Assembly: GCF_900162665.1 (NCBI RefSeq)
Contig: NZ_LT727812.1
Span: 700,865 to 764,864 of the forward strand
Length of the DNA: 64,000 bases
Direction: 5' to 3'
Source of the DNA: Oceanobacillus sojae
GTDB taxonomy: Bacteria > Bacillota > Bacilli > Bacillales > Amphibacillaceae
The notes under the pieces were generated by a model. The model saw only the letters and a program-made list of their open reading frames with translations, made no database searches and was not told the origin of the DNA. How positions within the stretch are numbered: the stretch's first letter is position 1; every line of letters starts with the position of its first letter. The translations under genes were made by a program, and so were the position numbers. Shown one piece after another: positions 1 through 8,536 of this stretch.

Positions 1-503
1 TCATTTTCCAACAAATCGTATAAGGTGACATCATTTAGATCATATTTTATTAATTTCTCACCAATATTGACTGGATAGTAATGCTGTTCTATACCGATTG
101 GCGTGTCATCGGCATAGCGAATTCGTTTAATAAAATATGCCTCTTTAAGGCCGGTCTTTTCCTGAATGTAGTGCGGAGGTTCCATCAAATAAGATGCAAT
201 TAACTTGGCTCCCGGTTTTTTTCCCATCTGTATAATAGTTTCCGTCGTACTGCTTAAATTCCCCAGCCAATCTTGAATCGGTTTTAAAGAAACAAATGTA
301 CCTTTTCCATGTCTCTTCTCCAATATTCCTTCACGAACTAAAAGATTAACAGCCTCTCTGACAGTACTTCGGCTCGTATTATAATCTGTCATAAGCTGTC
401 TTTCACTTGGAATCTGGTCTGTAAATATCCCCTTTTCAATTTTCTTCTCAATAATATTTTTTAATTGTATATGTAAAGCAATGGAATTATTGTAATCAAG
501 CAC
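1..503 (-). CDS. GntR-family regulator with UTRA domain (partial)
   Basis: A minus-strand frame runs off the left edge of the window. It starts at a GTG (501-503) eight bases after an AGGAG. The N-terminus is a GntR winged helix, with the typical stretches PSERQLM and SRSTVREAVNLL and the wing GKGTFV. From about residue 75 it enters an effector-binding domain of the HutC/FarR (UTRA) type, with EAYFIKRIRYADDTPIGIEQ. Such proteins are usually ligand-released repressors of nearby catabolic or transport genes. The C-terminus and probable target genes lie outside the window, so the ligand cannot be named. Confidence 0.85.
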   Translation of the reverse strand, partial: MLDYNNSIALHIQLKNIIEKKIEKGIFTDQIPSERQLMTDYNTSRSTVREAVNLLVREGILEKRHGKGTFVSLKPIQDWLGNLSSTTETIIQMGKKPGAKLIASYLMEPPHYIQEKTGLKEAYFIKRIRYADDTPIGIEQHYYPVNIGEKLIKYDLNDVTLYDLLEN

Positions 504-612
504 AATAATAGCTCCTTTTCGTTTTTTAGTTGTATTTTCAATACTGAAATAACAGGCATTCTTGCTTTCTATGTGATAAAGCATAACAGATTTTTATATT
601 ATCTCAAACTAT

Positions 613-657
613 AAAAAAGCAGACTGCCCATTCCAACAAATGAGGTCAGTCTGCTTT
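613..657 (-). terminator. intrinsic terminator after the TetR gene
   Basis: The arms AAGCAGACTG and CAGTCTGCTT form a hairpin that runs into six T on the minus strand. It lies about 30 bases past the stop of the TetR gene and separates it from the GntR gene. Confidence 0.85.
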
Positions 658-687
658 CCATAAACTTGGCTTATAAAAGAAATCCTT

Positions 688-1311
688 TTATTTTTTCTTT
701 ATGATCCCACTTTCCAGTATTTGAATAATTCTTTCCGTTTCAACCTCTTCTTCATCCCAGTTTGCTTCCGGAAGAAATACATAACGCGCTACAATATACG
801 ATAAAATAGAGGAAGCAACTGTGCGCATAATTGCATCTGCCTTCATATCAACCAGCTGGCCTTTATCTTGATAATACTTGATAATCTCTCTCAGCTTATC
901 AAAAATATCCTTCCCGACATACTCAATAAACTGTTCCTTCAATTCTGGGTGAAAAGGAATTTCCTGAACTAATATTTTTAACATCGGCAAATTATTATGA
1001 ATAAATTCTTTCCGGTTCTCAATCATGGCACGAATAAAATCTTGAATATATTCAAATTCCTGATCAAGCACCTTGTCCAGATCATTTTTTATCATTGGCG
1101 CAACCAATTTCACCATCATTGGAGAAACAATCGCCAGCAGCAGGCCTTTTTTCGATTTAAAATGCTTAAAAATTGTTCCTTCTGCTACCTCTGCTTTATT
1201 TGCAATTTCGCTCGTTGAGGTCCCTGCGTACCCTTTCTCTGCAAATAAATCCGTTGCCGCCTCTAATATCGCTATTTGCTTTTTTGTCAGTTTAGGTTCT
1301 TTATTTGTCAT
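688..1311 (-). CDS. TetR/AcrR-family transcriptional regulator
   Basis: A 207-residue one-component repressor. The N-terminal helix-turn-helix spans about residues 10-57, with AATDLFAEKGYAGTSTSEIA followed by AEGTIFKHFKSKKGLL. The rest is an all-helical ligand and dimer domain without recognisable identity. The gene is single, ended by a hairpin terminator, and divergent from the hydrolase gene at 1506. A perfect 10-bp palindrome just downstream of its own -10 suggests autorepression, and the hydrolase may be a second target; both are inferences. Family assignment is sure, the ligand is unknown. Confidence 0.9.
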   Translation of the reverse strand: MTNKEPKLTKKQIAILEAATDLFAEKGYAGTSTSEIANKAEVAEGTIFKHFKSKKGLLLAIVSPMMVKLVAPMIKNDLDKVLDQEFEYIQDFIRAMIENRKEFIHNNLPMLKILVQEIPFHPELKEQFIEYVGKDIFDKLREIIKYYQDKGQLVDMKADAIMRTVASSILSYIVARYVFLPEANWDEEEVETERIIQILESGIIKKK

Positions 1312-1334
1312 CTTATCTCGCCTCTTATCACGTT

Positions 1335-1382
1335 AGACATGTCTCTATTTATACTATATAGGATATACATCCGGTTTGTCAT
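1335..1382 (-). promoter_or_regulatory. promoter and candidate operator of the TetR gene
   Basis: Read on the minus strand, ATGACA (1377-1382) and TATAGT (1353-1358) are separated by 18 bp, a plausible sigma-A promoter. The perfect palindrome AGACATGTCT (1335-1344) lies at the expected transcription start, a classic place for an autorepressor site. No binding data exist; this rests on position and symmetry only. Confidence 0.5.
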
Positions 1383-1505
1383 GAATAATGAAATTGCAGT
1401 CTGGAAGTATTTTATTCGATTTGAGGCACAATCAATTTATAATTGTATGATATGCTTCATTTAGGAATCGGTATCAAATTTTGATTTCTATAAGGGGGCT
1501 ATTTT

Positions 1506-2399
1506 TTGAATTTTATCGAAATCAATGGTCAAAAGGTTGAAATCCTATCCAAAGGAACAGCAAAACCGGCAATTCTCATATTATCAGGAATGGGATCTCC
1601 CTTCTATGAATGGGAAGAAATCTCTTCTGAACTTGCTGAAACTAATCAGGTTATTATGTATCATCGTCCGGGATTAGGAGAAAGTGAATACATCGATAAA
1701 AAAAGGACTACTGAAAACGTTACGAAGGATATCATACAAATACTGGAAAAGTTGAATATAACAGAACCGATCATCCTTGCAGGGCACTCTTACGGGGGTT
1801 TATGTGCACAGCATTTCTCAAAATTATATCCAGATCGAATACGAGGATTATTACTATTAGACTCCACCTCTGTTGATTTATATAAACTGGATCAATTAGA
1901 TTTACCTTATCTAAACGAAAATGATTCAGATGCTGCATGGATTGAAACCTGTAAAGAACACGCAGCTCTGTCTCCCACAGAACTTTTGAAACTATTAGAT
2001 CCTGTTTTAACAAAAGAACAGCAAAAACTGCCAAAAAAAACACAGGAAAAATTAATTGCATTTTATACAAATCCTTCATTATATAAAACCATGCTTCAAG
2101 AAATTTCAAATTGGGAAAAAGATACTGAAACTATTAAATCCTTATCATTTACAGGAGATTTTCCAGTAACTATTATTGGCCGTGATAAGGAGAAATGCAT
2201 ATCAAACTATATCAATGATGGGGTTCCAAAAGCGGAAGCAGAGCTGTTAGAAAATACCTGGCATCAATTGATTATCGAACAAAAGGATATTTATAAAGAT
2301 GCTAAGCTGTTTTTTGCTGTGAATTCCAGTCATAATATTCATTTAGATCAGCCTCAGCTGGTTATTGACGAAATCATCCAGCTGATTAGTGATTCTTAA
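1506..2399 (+). CDS. alpha/beta hydrolase
   Basis: A 297-residue alpha/beta-hydrolase fold enzyme. The nucleophile elbow GHSYGG is at about residues 92-97, the probable acidic residue follows in the strand PVTIIGRDK, and the catalytic His is likely in SSHNIHLDQP near the C-terminus. The start is a TTG because a GGGGG ribosome site (1494-1498) sits seven bases upstream and no ATG fits. No signal peptide is seen, so the enzyme is cytoplasmic. The substrate (ester, lactone or haloalkane type) cannot be read from the sequence. It is divergent from the TetR gene and ends at a strong terminator. Confidence 0.85.
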   Translation: MNFIEINGQKVEILSKGTAKPAILILSGMGSPFYEWEEISSELAETNQVIMYHRPGLGESEYIDKKRTTENVTKDIIQILEKLNITEPIILAGHSYGGLCAQHFSKLYPDRIRGLLLLDSTSVDLYKLDQLDLPYLNENDSDAAWIETCKEHAALSPTELLKLLDPVLTKEQQKLPKKTQEKLIAFYTNPSLYKTMLQEISNWEKDTETIKSLSFTGDFPVTIIGRDKEKCISNYINDGVPKAEAELLENTWHQLIIEQKDIYKDAKLFFAVNSSHNIHLDQPQLVIDEIIQLISDS

Positions 2400-2401
2400 T
2401 C

Positions 2402-2447
2402 AAAAAGGCATATCAACCAATTATAGCCCGGTTGATATGCCTTTTTG
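2402..2447 (+). terminator. intrinsic terminator after the hydrolase
   Basis: The arms AAAAAGGCATATCAACC and GGTTGATATGCCTTTTT pair perfectly and are followed by further T residues. The hairpin could work in both directions. Confidence 0.9.
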
Positions 2448-2461
2448 TTTCAGTCATTTAT

Positions 2462-2825
2462 TTAAAGTGCGTGTTCAAAAAGTCCGATAAATAGGACCAA
2501 GAAGTTCAAGGCGACTGGCATTTTCCGAACGGACTTTCACAGGATGTGATGACTTCTGTGTTGACCACAAATGTTTTCGATGGGACGAGTAATCGCAGTC
2601 CCAGGACGTGGACGCTCTTAACAGAAGTTCCTCTATGCTTTATAATACGTGAGTAACGCTTTTGGTGGGGCGAGTAATCGCAGTCCCATCGAAAAATGCC
2701 AGTCAACGCACTTCCGCAGGATGCGGTGGCTTCTACGTTGCCCACACGACGTGGGCGTTCTTAGTAGAAGATCCTCTCATCGCCGTGTCATCTTTATTGG
2801 ACTTTTTGAATATCCTCTTAAAGTG
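2462..2825. repeat. structured dispersed repeat, copy 1
   Basis: This stretch is more GC-rich than its surroundings and has no convincing gene. Its ends are imperfect inverted repeats (TTCAAAAAGTCC at 2474-2485, GGACTTTTTGAA at 2799-2810), and TTAAAGTG occurs directly at both outer edges (2462-2469 and 2818-2825). Inside are paired arms at 2513-2528 and 2689-2704, two small hairpins of the form TCAC/GTGA (2537-2549) and CCGC/GCGG (2714-2726) with loop AUCCU on the minus strand, and larger stems CTTCTGT/ACAGAAG and CTTCTAC/GTAGAAG. A related copy lies inverted at 37885-38183. AUCCU loops recall the published Bacillaceae-1 RNA motif; that link is an inference. Confidence 0.8.
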
Positions 2826-3573
2826 AGCTGGTAGACCCGCCATCAATCGGGAACTCAGCACCTGTCGTATAAGATGAATCATCAGATGCCAGGAACAGCA
2901 CTGTTTTCGCCACTTCCGCCCGTTTACCCAACCGGCCCAGCGGGTAAGTTTTACCTACTTCATCAGTGGTTTTCCCCTGCGATTCTGCTCCATAATCCGC
3001 CATTTGCGTATCAATATAGCCCGGATGAATAGAGTTCACACGAATCTGATCTCTGGCAACCTCCATCGCAACATCTTTACTCATAATACGGACTGCACCT
3101 TTACTTGCACCATATAAAGCATGTCCAGGTGCTCCGCCAAGACCGGCTACAGAAGAGGCGTTAATAATCGAGCCGCTTTTCTGCTTCTGCATGACCGGCA
3201 GCACATGCTTCATGCCTAAGAATGTACCTGTCACGTTGATATTCATTAATTTATTCCATGTATCTAATTCAATCTCTGTAACTGGTTTGATAATATATAT
3301 GCCTGCATTATTAAACAATACATCAATGGTTCCAAATTGATTAACCGCTTCTTTGACAACCACTTGCCAGTCTTCTTCCTTACTGACATCATGCTTTATA
3401 GAAATAGCTTCTGCTCCAAGCTCTTTTACTTCTTTTTCTGTTTCTCTTACACCTTCTACATTCACATCTGTCAAAATAAGCTTTGCGCCTTCTTTTGCAA
3501 ATAAGTGAGCTGTTTCTTTTCCAATACCTGTACCAGCTCCTGTGATTAGTGTAACCTTATCTTGCACTCTCAT
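2818..3573 (-). CDS. SDR-family NAD(P)-dependent oxidoreductase
   Basis: A 251-residue classical short-chain dehydrogenase. It has the cofactor motif TGAGTGIG near residue 12, NNAG near residue 90, and the catalytic Ser and YGASK near residues 143-160; PGYID follows. The start ATG has AAGGAGG upstream. Classical SDRs of this kind reduce or oxidise alcohols, sugars or steroids, and the substrate is not predictable here. The stop codon lies inside the outer edge of repeat copy 1, so the last residue and stop may have been set by the repeat. The gene stands alone. Confidence 0.9.
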   Translation of the reverse strand: MRVQDKVTLITGAGTGIGKETAHLFAKEGAKLILTDVNVEGVRETEKEVKELGAEAISIKHDVSKEEDWQVVVKEAVNQFGTIDVLFNNAGIYIIKPVTEIELDTWNKLMNINVTGTFLGMKHVLPVMQKQKSGSIINASSVAGLGGAPGHALYGASKGAVRIMSKDVAMEVARDQIRVNSIHPGYIDTQMADYGAESQGKTTDEVGKTYPLGRLGKRAEVAKTVLFLASDDSSYTTGAEFPIDGGSTSSL

Positions 3574-3803
3574 CTTAACTCCTCCTTGAACTACTACAAT
3601 AAATCATGAAATTTACATACCTTATATTAATTCCCTTTATTTAGGTATTTAAACATCCTGATAAATTAAAATTTAACCAAGGAAAGAAAAAACTGAATAA
3701 AAGATAACCGTTTGACTGCTGTTTTAATTCTATCTATTATTATTTACTAAAAATTAGACTTCATCTATACCTGTATATTACGAACAGAAAATTTTGTATT
3801 GTC

Positions 3804-6800
3804 TTATTCATACGATTTCTTAGGTATCCACAATGTAACCTCTGTCCCCTCTCCTGCTGTACTTTTGATATCAATTCCCTGGCCAAACAGTTTCTTCCAT
3901 CTCTGCGCAGTATTCAGTAGCCCGACACCATTTTTTTCATCATTTTTATTGAATAGTGTTGCCAATATTTCTGACGGGATACCTTTGCCATCATCGATAA
4001 TTTTAATTTGGTAGCTGTTTTCCAGCTGCTCGCCTTTAAGCCATAGTGTACCTGGTTTATTTTGTGAGATAATTCCGTGATTAATAGCATTTTCAACTAT
4101 TGTCTGAATAGATAACGGCGGTACGAGGATATGCTCAGCGTTATCAAACTCCTTATGCACTGTCAGCTTCCCCATAAATCGCTGTTGCATAATATAAATA
4201 TAGGAATCTACTAACTCCAGCTCCTCCCGCAGCGATACTAATGGCTTCGTATTACTGCTATGGAAACTTTTGGAAAGATATTTACCAAACTCATTCAGCA
4301 GTTTAATCATCCGTTCGATATCTATGTTGCTTAAGGCAGCGATCGCATTCAAGGTATTAAACATAAAATGCGGTTTGATTTGCGCCTGCAGCCAGGCTGC
4401 CTCCATCCGCAATTGTTCATCAATGGAATGGCTTAAATCGGTTAATGCTTTCACCCTGACCTGTAGTTCTAAAGCCTCGACAGGCTTTGAAATATAATCA
4501 TTTGCACCGGATATAAAGCCGGTATAGATATCCTCGGTCTGGTTGCGGGCTGTTAATAATAAAACAGGTAATTCAGAAATAGTAAAGCGTTCTCTGATAC
4601 GCTTTGTTAATTCATAACCGGAGAACGGCGACATCATCACATCCGAGATAACCAGATCATAGGGTTGCTTCTCCAGCCATTCCATGACTACCCCGGGGTC
4701 TGTTGTGCTATGCAGCTGATAATCCGGCTCTAAAAGATTCTCCATTACCTTTAAATTAACAGGATCGTCGTCTATAACCAGCAGCAAAGGCTTGTCTGAT
4801 GCAGACGCCTGTTCATACCGTCCAATTGTATGATTAGCAGAATCATCATAAAATATGTCTTGTTTCGTAATTTCTGTCTGTGTAAGAGACAAACCTGTCT
4901 TAGAGGCCAAAGGCATACTAAAGGTGAAGGCCGTTCCTATGCCAAGTTCAGAATCTACACTAATTTCTCCACCATGCAGTTCAATTAATTGTCTGCAAAT
5001 ATTCAGGCCTAATCCGATCCCTCCGCTGTCTACGTCAGACTTGCTGAGCTTCTCATAAGGAAGAAAGATTCGTTCCAGAGCGTCTTGAGCAATTCCATTT
5101 CCTGTATCCCGGACAGTAATTGAGGCCATATCTCCCCGTTTCACTGCAGAAATAATTACGTTCCCTTGTTCTGTATACTTTACCGCATTATGAATCAGAT
5201 TAAACAAAATACGAATCAGCCGGTTTTCATCCGCATAGAGAGATGGAAAGTCTCTATCGATTTCGTTATGTAATGTAATGGACTGTTTGGGAGATGTAAA
5301 TTGCACCATCTCGATGACACCATTTGTTATGGAGTGCAGGGAAAGCTTCTCCTTCTGTAACAGAATCTGCTGTTCTTTTAATCTTGTGATATCCAGAATG
5401 TCGTTTAATGTAAATGTTAAGCGATGTCCAATTTGAGCTAACAGCTGTAAATTACTGACCGTTTCCGGATTTAAACTGTCTTTATGTTTATTAATAATGG
5501 ATTGCGCAATATTAACCATTCCATGTAAGGGATTGCGGATCTCATGAGAGGTATTAGCTAAGAATTGGTCTTTTTTCTTGTCCTCCTCTATTAATCTTAC
5601 AGCCTGCTCCTCACTCAGCTGTGCTAGTTGAATATGACGCTTAATCAACAGGATAGCGATGATAACAATTGGCACAAAGAAGTCAAATGGGTAGAAAGGA
5701 AAGTCTGCCTGCCCGGTTTGTATTGCTGCTCCCCACGCTAAATTAGAGGTGTAGCTGCAGATCAAAAGTAAAATCAGAATGCCGTTCTTATCGCCCTGGA
5801 CAATTTGCCTGAGTGTGATAATAAAAAGATAAGAAATAACAATAGCATCGTATACAAACAATATGATTGATAAGACTGTAAAATGCTCCAGTGAAAAGAC
5901 AGTCAAAGTCAATACAGCCATTATAATCGTCCCGGCACCTAACGCCTTTATAAACTTCTGATGCATCTGGTATAAATGCTGAATAAATTTTATTAAAACA
6001 AATAACACCAGAATATATATAGCGATCAGCAGCCGAAAGGAGATATCTGCGCTGAATGGCAATTGAACAAAAACTTCATCGTCAAATAAATTACCTATGG
6101 CAATCAGCAACGACATGAAACCAAAATAAATTAATTCTGTTTGCCGTTTGCCTTTATTCATGAAGAAAATTGCAAAGGCATATAGGGCATGCAGAAACAG
6201 AATGATAATAACCGTTAACTGAAGGAACCGGGATAGATTCGTTTCCTGATTGACAGCATCTGCTGTCCCAAAAGAAATCGTCCGCTCCACCCCACCCGTA
6301 AATGGAAGCTCATAATTAGAAACCTGCAATATAATTTCCAGCTCATTATTATCCGGGTCTGCATAAAATAGACTGGTAACCGGACCACGTATATGAGATT
6401 GCTTCATTTTCTCCACAGCCGGCTGGTTCATAGATTCAACCAGCTGATCATTGACCCTAATATTAAAAGCTGTTTGTATATTATTCACACGCAGCCCCCA
6501 AAATGAAGGGCCTGAGTCCGGCAATAACACCTTTAAATAATAACTGCCATACCCATAACTGTCTGAAGGCTCTTCTTTATCTGCTCTTAGTTCGTTTCGC
6601 CAATTACCGGGGACCTGAATCAATGTTTGATCCCCTGCCAAGGATATATCCGATGCATCTATAAATTGATTCGGATAGAATATCCACTCCCCATTTAAAG
6701 CAATTGTCTCTTCGTCGGAGAAATCCCAATCTGTTAAATTAAGGACACCATCTGTAATAACAGGCTGATCATCCTTGTTATAGTAATTAATCCACACAAA

Positions 6801-6881
6801 ACGTAAACTAATAAGACCAGTCAAAAATAGTAATAAAATGCTAAAAACCTTAAGGTATGTTAAGTTATTTTTATTTTTCAT
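3804..6881 (-). CDS. hybrid sensor kinase: 7TM, kinase, receiver, LytS-type kinase
   Basis: About 1025 residues from the ATG at 6881, chosen because the hydrophobic leader (FSILLLFLTGLI) follows at once and AAGGCGG lies upstream; the frame is open further to 7100. Order: one membrane segment, an outside jelly-roll domain like 7TMR-DISMED2 (about 35-205), seven membrane helices (about 215-415), HisKA with SHEIRNP (His about 446), a first ATPase domain (GIGLGLN), a receiver with Asp about 747 in VISDVMM, then a LytS-type block QIKPHFMFNTLNA (His about 838) and a second ATPase domain. It should sense an outside ligand and relay phosphate internally. No DNA-binding partner lies next to it, so its output is unknown. 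Confidence 0.9.
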   Translation of the reverse strand: MKNKNNLTYLKVFSILLLFLTGLISLRFVWINYYNKDDQPVITDGVLNLTDWDFSDEETIALNGEWIFYPNQFIDASDISLAGDQTLIQVPGNWRNELRADKEEPSDSYGYGSYYLKVLLPDSGPSFWGLRVNNIQTAFNIRVNDQLVESMNQPAVEKMKQSHIRGPVTSLFYADPDNNELEIILQVSNYELPFTGGVERTISFGTADAVNQETNLSRFLQLTVIIILFLHALYAFAIFFMNKGKRQTELIYFGFMSLLIAIGNLFDDEVFVQLPFSADISFRLLIAIYILVLFVLIKFIQHLYQMHQKFIKALGAGTIIMAVLTLTVFSLEHFTVLSIILFVYDAIVISYLFIITLRQIVQGDKNGILILLLICSYTSNLAWGAAIQTGQADFPFYPFDFFVPIVIIAILLIKRHIQLAQLSEEQAVRLIEEDKKKDQFLANTSHEIRNPLHGMVNIAQSIINKHKDSLNPETVSNLQLLAQIGHRLTFTLNDILDITRLKEQQILLQKEKLSLHSITNGVIEMVQFTSPKQSITLHNEIDRDFPSLYADENRLIRILFNLIHNAVKYTEQGNVIISAVKRGDMASITVRDTGNGIAQDALERIFLPYEKLSKSDVDSGGIGLGLNICRQLIELHGGEISVDSELGIGTAFTFSMPLASKTGLSLTQTEITKQDIFYDDSANHTIGRYEQASASDKPLLLVIDDDPVNLKVMENLLEPDYQLHSTTDPGVVMEWLEKQPYDLVISDVMMSPFSGYELTKRIRERFTISELPVLLLTARNQTEDIYTGFISGANDYISKPVEALELQVRVKALTDLSHSIDEQLRMEAAWLQAQIKPHFMFNTLNAIAALSNIDIERMIKLLNEFGKYLSKSFHSSNTKPLVSLREELELVDSYIYIMQQRFMGKLTVHKEFDNAEHILVPPLSIQTIVENAINHGIISQNKPGTLWLKGEQLENSYQIKIIDDGKGIPSEILATLFNKNDEKNGVGLLNTAQRWKKLFGQGIDIKSTAGEGTEVTLWIPKKSYE

Positions 6882-6922
6882 AGCAGCAACCGCCTTGCCA
6901 TTCATTAGTAAATAGCAGCTGC

Positions 6923-6960
6923 CTTCAGCAGAGTTTACGCTCGCCCCTGCTGAGGGCGAA
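6923..6960 (-). promoter_or_regulatory. alternative hairpins in the sensor-kinase leader
   Basis: Two overlapping stems can form in the untranslated leader: CTTCAGCAG with CTGCTGAGG, and TCGCCC with GGGCGA, sharing the middle segment. They are mutually exclusive, which would fit an attenuator, but no run of T follows and no known leader family is recognised. Confidence 0.25.
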
Positions 6961-7104
6961 CCAGACTGCTCAAGCGCTGCTCCGTCATAAATGCATCGTA
7001 TATTAACAAAATTCTCTCTTTTTCTTGTATTATAGCAAATAACAATACAAAAATCCCTGTAAAATAAATGGACACCGTAAAAAATACCTAGACAGCACAA
7101 AAAA

Positions 7105-7138
7105 GAAGAAAAGCATCTGTTAACTGATACTTTTCTTG
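7105..7138 (-). terminator. terminator after the 2-hydroxyacid dehydrogenase
   Basis: AAGAAAAG-ATC pairs with GAT-CTTTTCTT, and a run of T follows on the minus strand. It lies about 40 bases past the stop at 7178. Confidence 0.7.
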
Positions 7139-7177
7139 TTACATTTCATATTTCACTTTACTAATATAATATTATCC

Positions 7178-8110
7178 TCAATATCCTTTTTGGATATCTA
7201 CCTTATTTTCCAACGTCTGTCCCGACTCTACTTTTTCCAGCGTATCAACAAAACAATTCACTGCTTCCTTTGCAGTTGTCACAGCTGAAATATGCGGTGT
7301 TATTGTGATAGCAGGATGCTCCCAGAACGGATGGGATGCAGGCAGCGGCTCTTCCTGAAAAACATCTAATACAGCAAATCGCACCTGTTTTTTTTCTATT
7401 GCCTCCATTAAAGCTGCTTCATCTACAGATTTCCCTCGGCCCACGTTGAGAAATCCAATCCCTTTTACTTGTTCAAAAAAAGCTTTATCAAATAAATCAG
7501 CTGTCTTATCTGTTAACGGTAATGTATTAATTACATAATCCGCTTCTTTGATAACCGAAAAATGTGAATCAACAGCTGCTACCTGATTAAAAGCAGCTTT
7601 TGGTTTTCCGCTTAAAGATATGCCATACACATTCATTCCAAAGGCTGATAGAATCCCGGCTACTTTTTGACCAATTTCACCAGTTCCATAAATAACGGTC
7701 TTCTTCTTACTCAATAATTCAGGAGTAATTGCATTCCAGGCTTTCTCATGTTGCTGCTCCGCAAACTTCTGATGAACTTGTGCATCCCTTAAAATATAGC
7801 TTAAACAATATTCTCCGATCCGTTGTCCAAACGAGCAGACCGTCCGTGTTAACAATACATTCTCATCCCAATGTCTGCCGGATAAAAAACCGTCCACACC
7901 GGCACCTAAAGAATGCACCCACTTTACTTTGCTGTAGTCTGTATTTTTCTTTATTTGAAACCCGCAGAAAGTATCTGCCCATTCCAGGTCTTCTTCTGTT
8001 AATTTGTCTTCTGTCAGGTAACGGATTTCTTTATCCAGATTATACTGTTCTATGTATTCTTTTAATTCGTTTATCATTGGACTGACAATCATTATTTTTT
8101 GAATATCCAT
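7178..8110 (-). CDS. D-2-hydroxyacid dehydrogenase, NAD-dependent
   Basis: A 310-residue member of the D-isomer-specific 2-hydroxyacid dehydrogenase family. The Rossmann motif GTGEIG is at 142-147, and the catalytic Arg (NVGRGKSVDEAAL, about 224), Glu (QEEPLP, about 253) and His (TPHISA, about 273) are all present. Such enzymes reduce 2-oxoacids to D-2-hydroxyacids or act in related steps; the short, diverged N-terminal half does not show which. GGGGAGG lies eight bases before the ATG. The gene is monocistronic, with its own terminator, and divergent from the ileS leader. Confidence 0.9.
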   Translation of the reverse strand: MDIQKIMIVSPMINELKEYIEQYNLDKEIRYLTEDKLTEEDLEWADTFCGFQIKKNTDYSKVKWVHSLGAGVDGFLSGRHWDENVLLTRTVCSFGQRIGEYCLSYILRDAQVHQKFAEQQHEKAWNAITPELLSKKKTVIYGTGEIGQKVAGILSAFGMNVYGISLSGKPKAAFNQVAAVDSHFSVIKEADYVINTLPLTDKTADLFDKAFFEQVKGIGFLNVGRGKSVDEAALMEAIEKKQVRFAVLDVFQEEPLPASHPFWEHPAITITPHISAVTTAKEAVNCFVDTLEKVESGQTLENKVDIQKGY

Positions 8111-8188
8111 CTAGCCTGCCTCCCCTTTTTTATTTTATATTATACAGTCTACTTACCAATTTGCTAAAAAGCCAATAGTTGAAACAAG

Positions 8189-8217
8189 TTGACTTTTTAT
8201 TTTTAATCGTTTACTAT
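8189..8217 (+). promoter_or_regulatory. sigma-A promoter of the ileS leader
   Basis: TTGACT (8189-8194) and TACTAT (8212-8217) are 17 bp apart, about 25 bp ahead of the first structured leader element. Confidence 0.75.
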
Positions 8218-8241
8218 TATTGTTAATTTAAAATCTAATTC

Positions 8242-8475
8242 GATGACGGGAAAGAGTAATTATCCCCCTCTTATCTACAGAGAGTTGACCATGTGCTGAA
8301 AGTCAACGTTAAGAAAGATAATGAAAATCCTCCCTGAGAAGCAAAGTTGAAAAAGTAACGGTAAGTAATTGAAGGCTTAACCGTACATTAAACTTTGACG
8401 GCATTCTACCGATATCCGGAACGCGTATGATAGTACGTAGTGAAAATCCATTCGAAACCACTACTATGTTGGTTT
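8242..8475 (+). promoter_or_regulatory. T-box leader, isoleucine specifier
   Basis: Stem I is well formed: a base helix GGGA/TCCC, the AGTA loop-E motif followed by TTATC pairing with GATAA, and an apical arm GTTGAC/GTCAAC. In the specifier loop GAAAATCC the codon ATC (8327-8329) fits tRNA-Ile, in agreement with the gene downstream. A stem III region follows (TAACGGT/ACCGTAC). The usual T-box TGGTACC is not found; the closest stretch is GTATGATAGTACG (8423-8435), then a weak hairpin GTAGTG/CACTAC and eight T (to 8480). T-boxes bind uncharged tRNA and block termination when the amino acid is scarce. Confidence 0.85.
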
Positions 8476-8503
8476 TTTTTATTTTTATGAAGAATGTAAC
8501 CAT

Positions 8504-8536
8504 CCCGATTCTCTCTGCGCAGAATCGGGATTTTTT
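8504..8536 (+). terminator. second, strong terminator before ileS
   Basis: TCCCGATTCT pairs with AGAATCGGGA and six T follow directly, ending only about 20 bases before the start codon. It is much stronger than the hairpin 40 bases upstream, so it may be the real regulated terminator. Confidence 0.85.

Noticed and set aside
2506..2834. Two short open frames on both strands inside repeat copy 1 (and similar ones at 37884-38170)
   Set aside because: They follow the repeat, have no ribosome sites, and their sequence is dictated by the stem structure; they are not genes.
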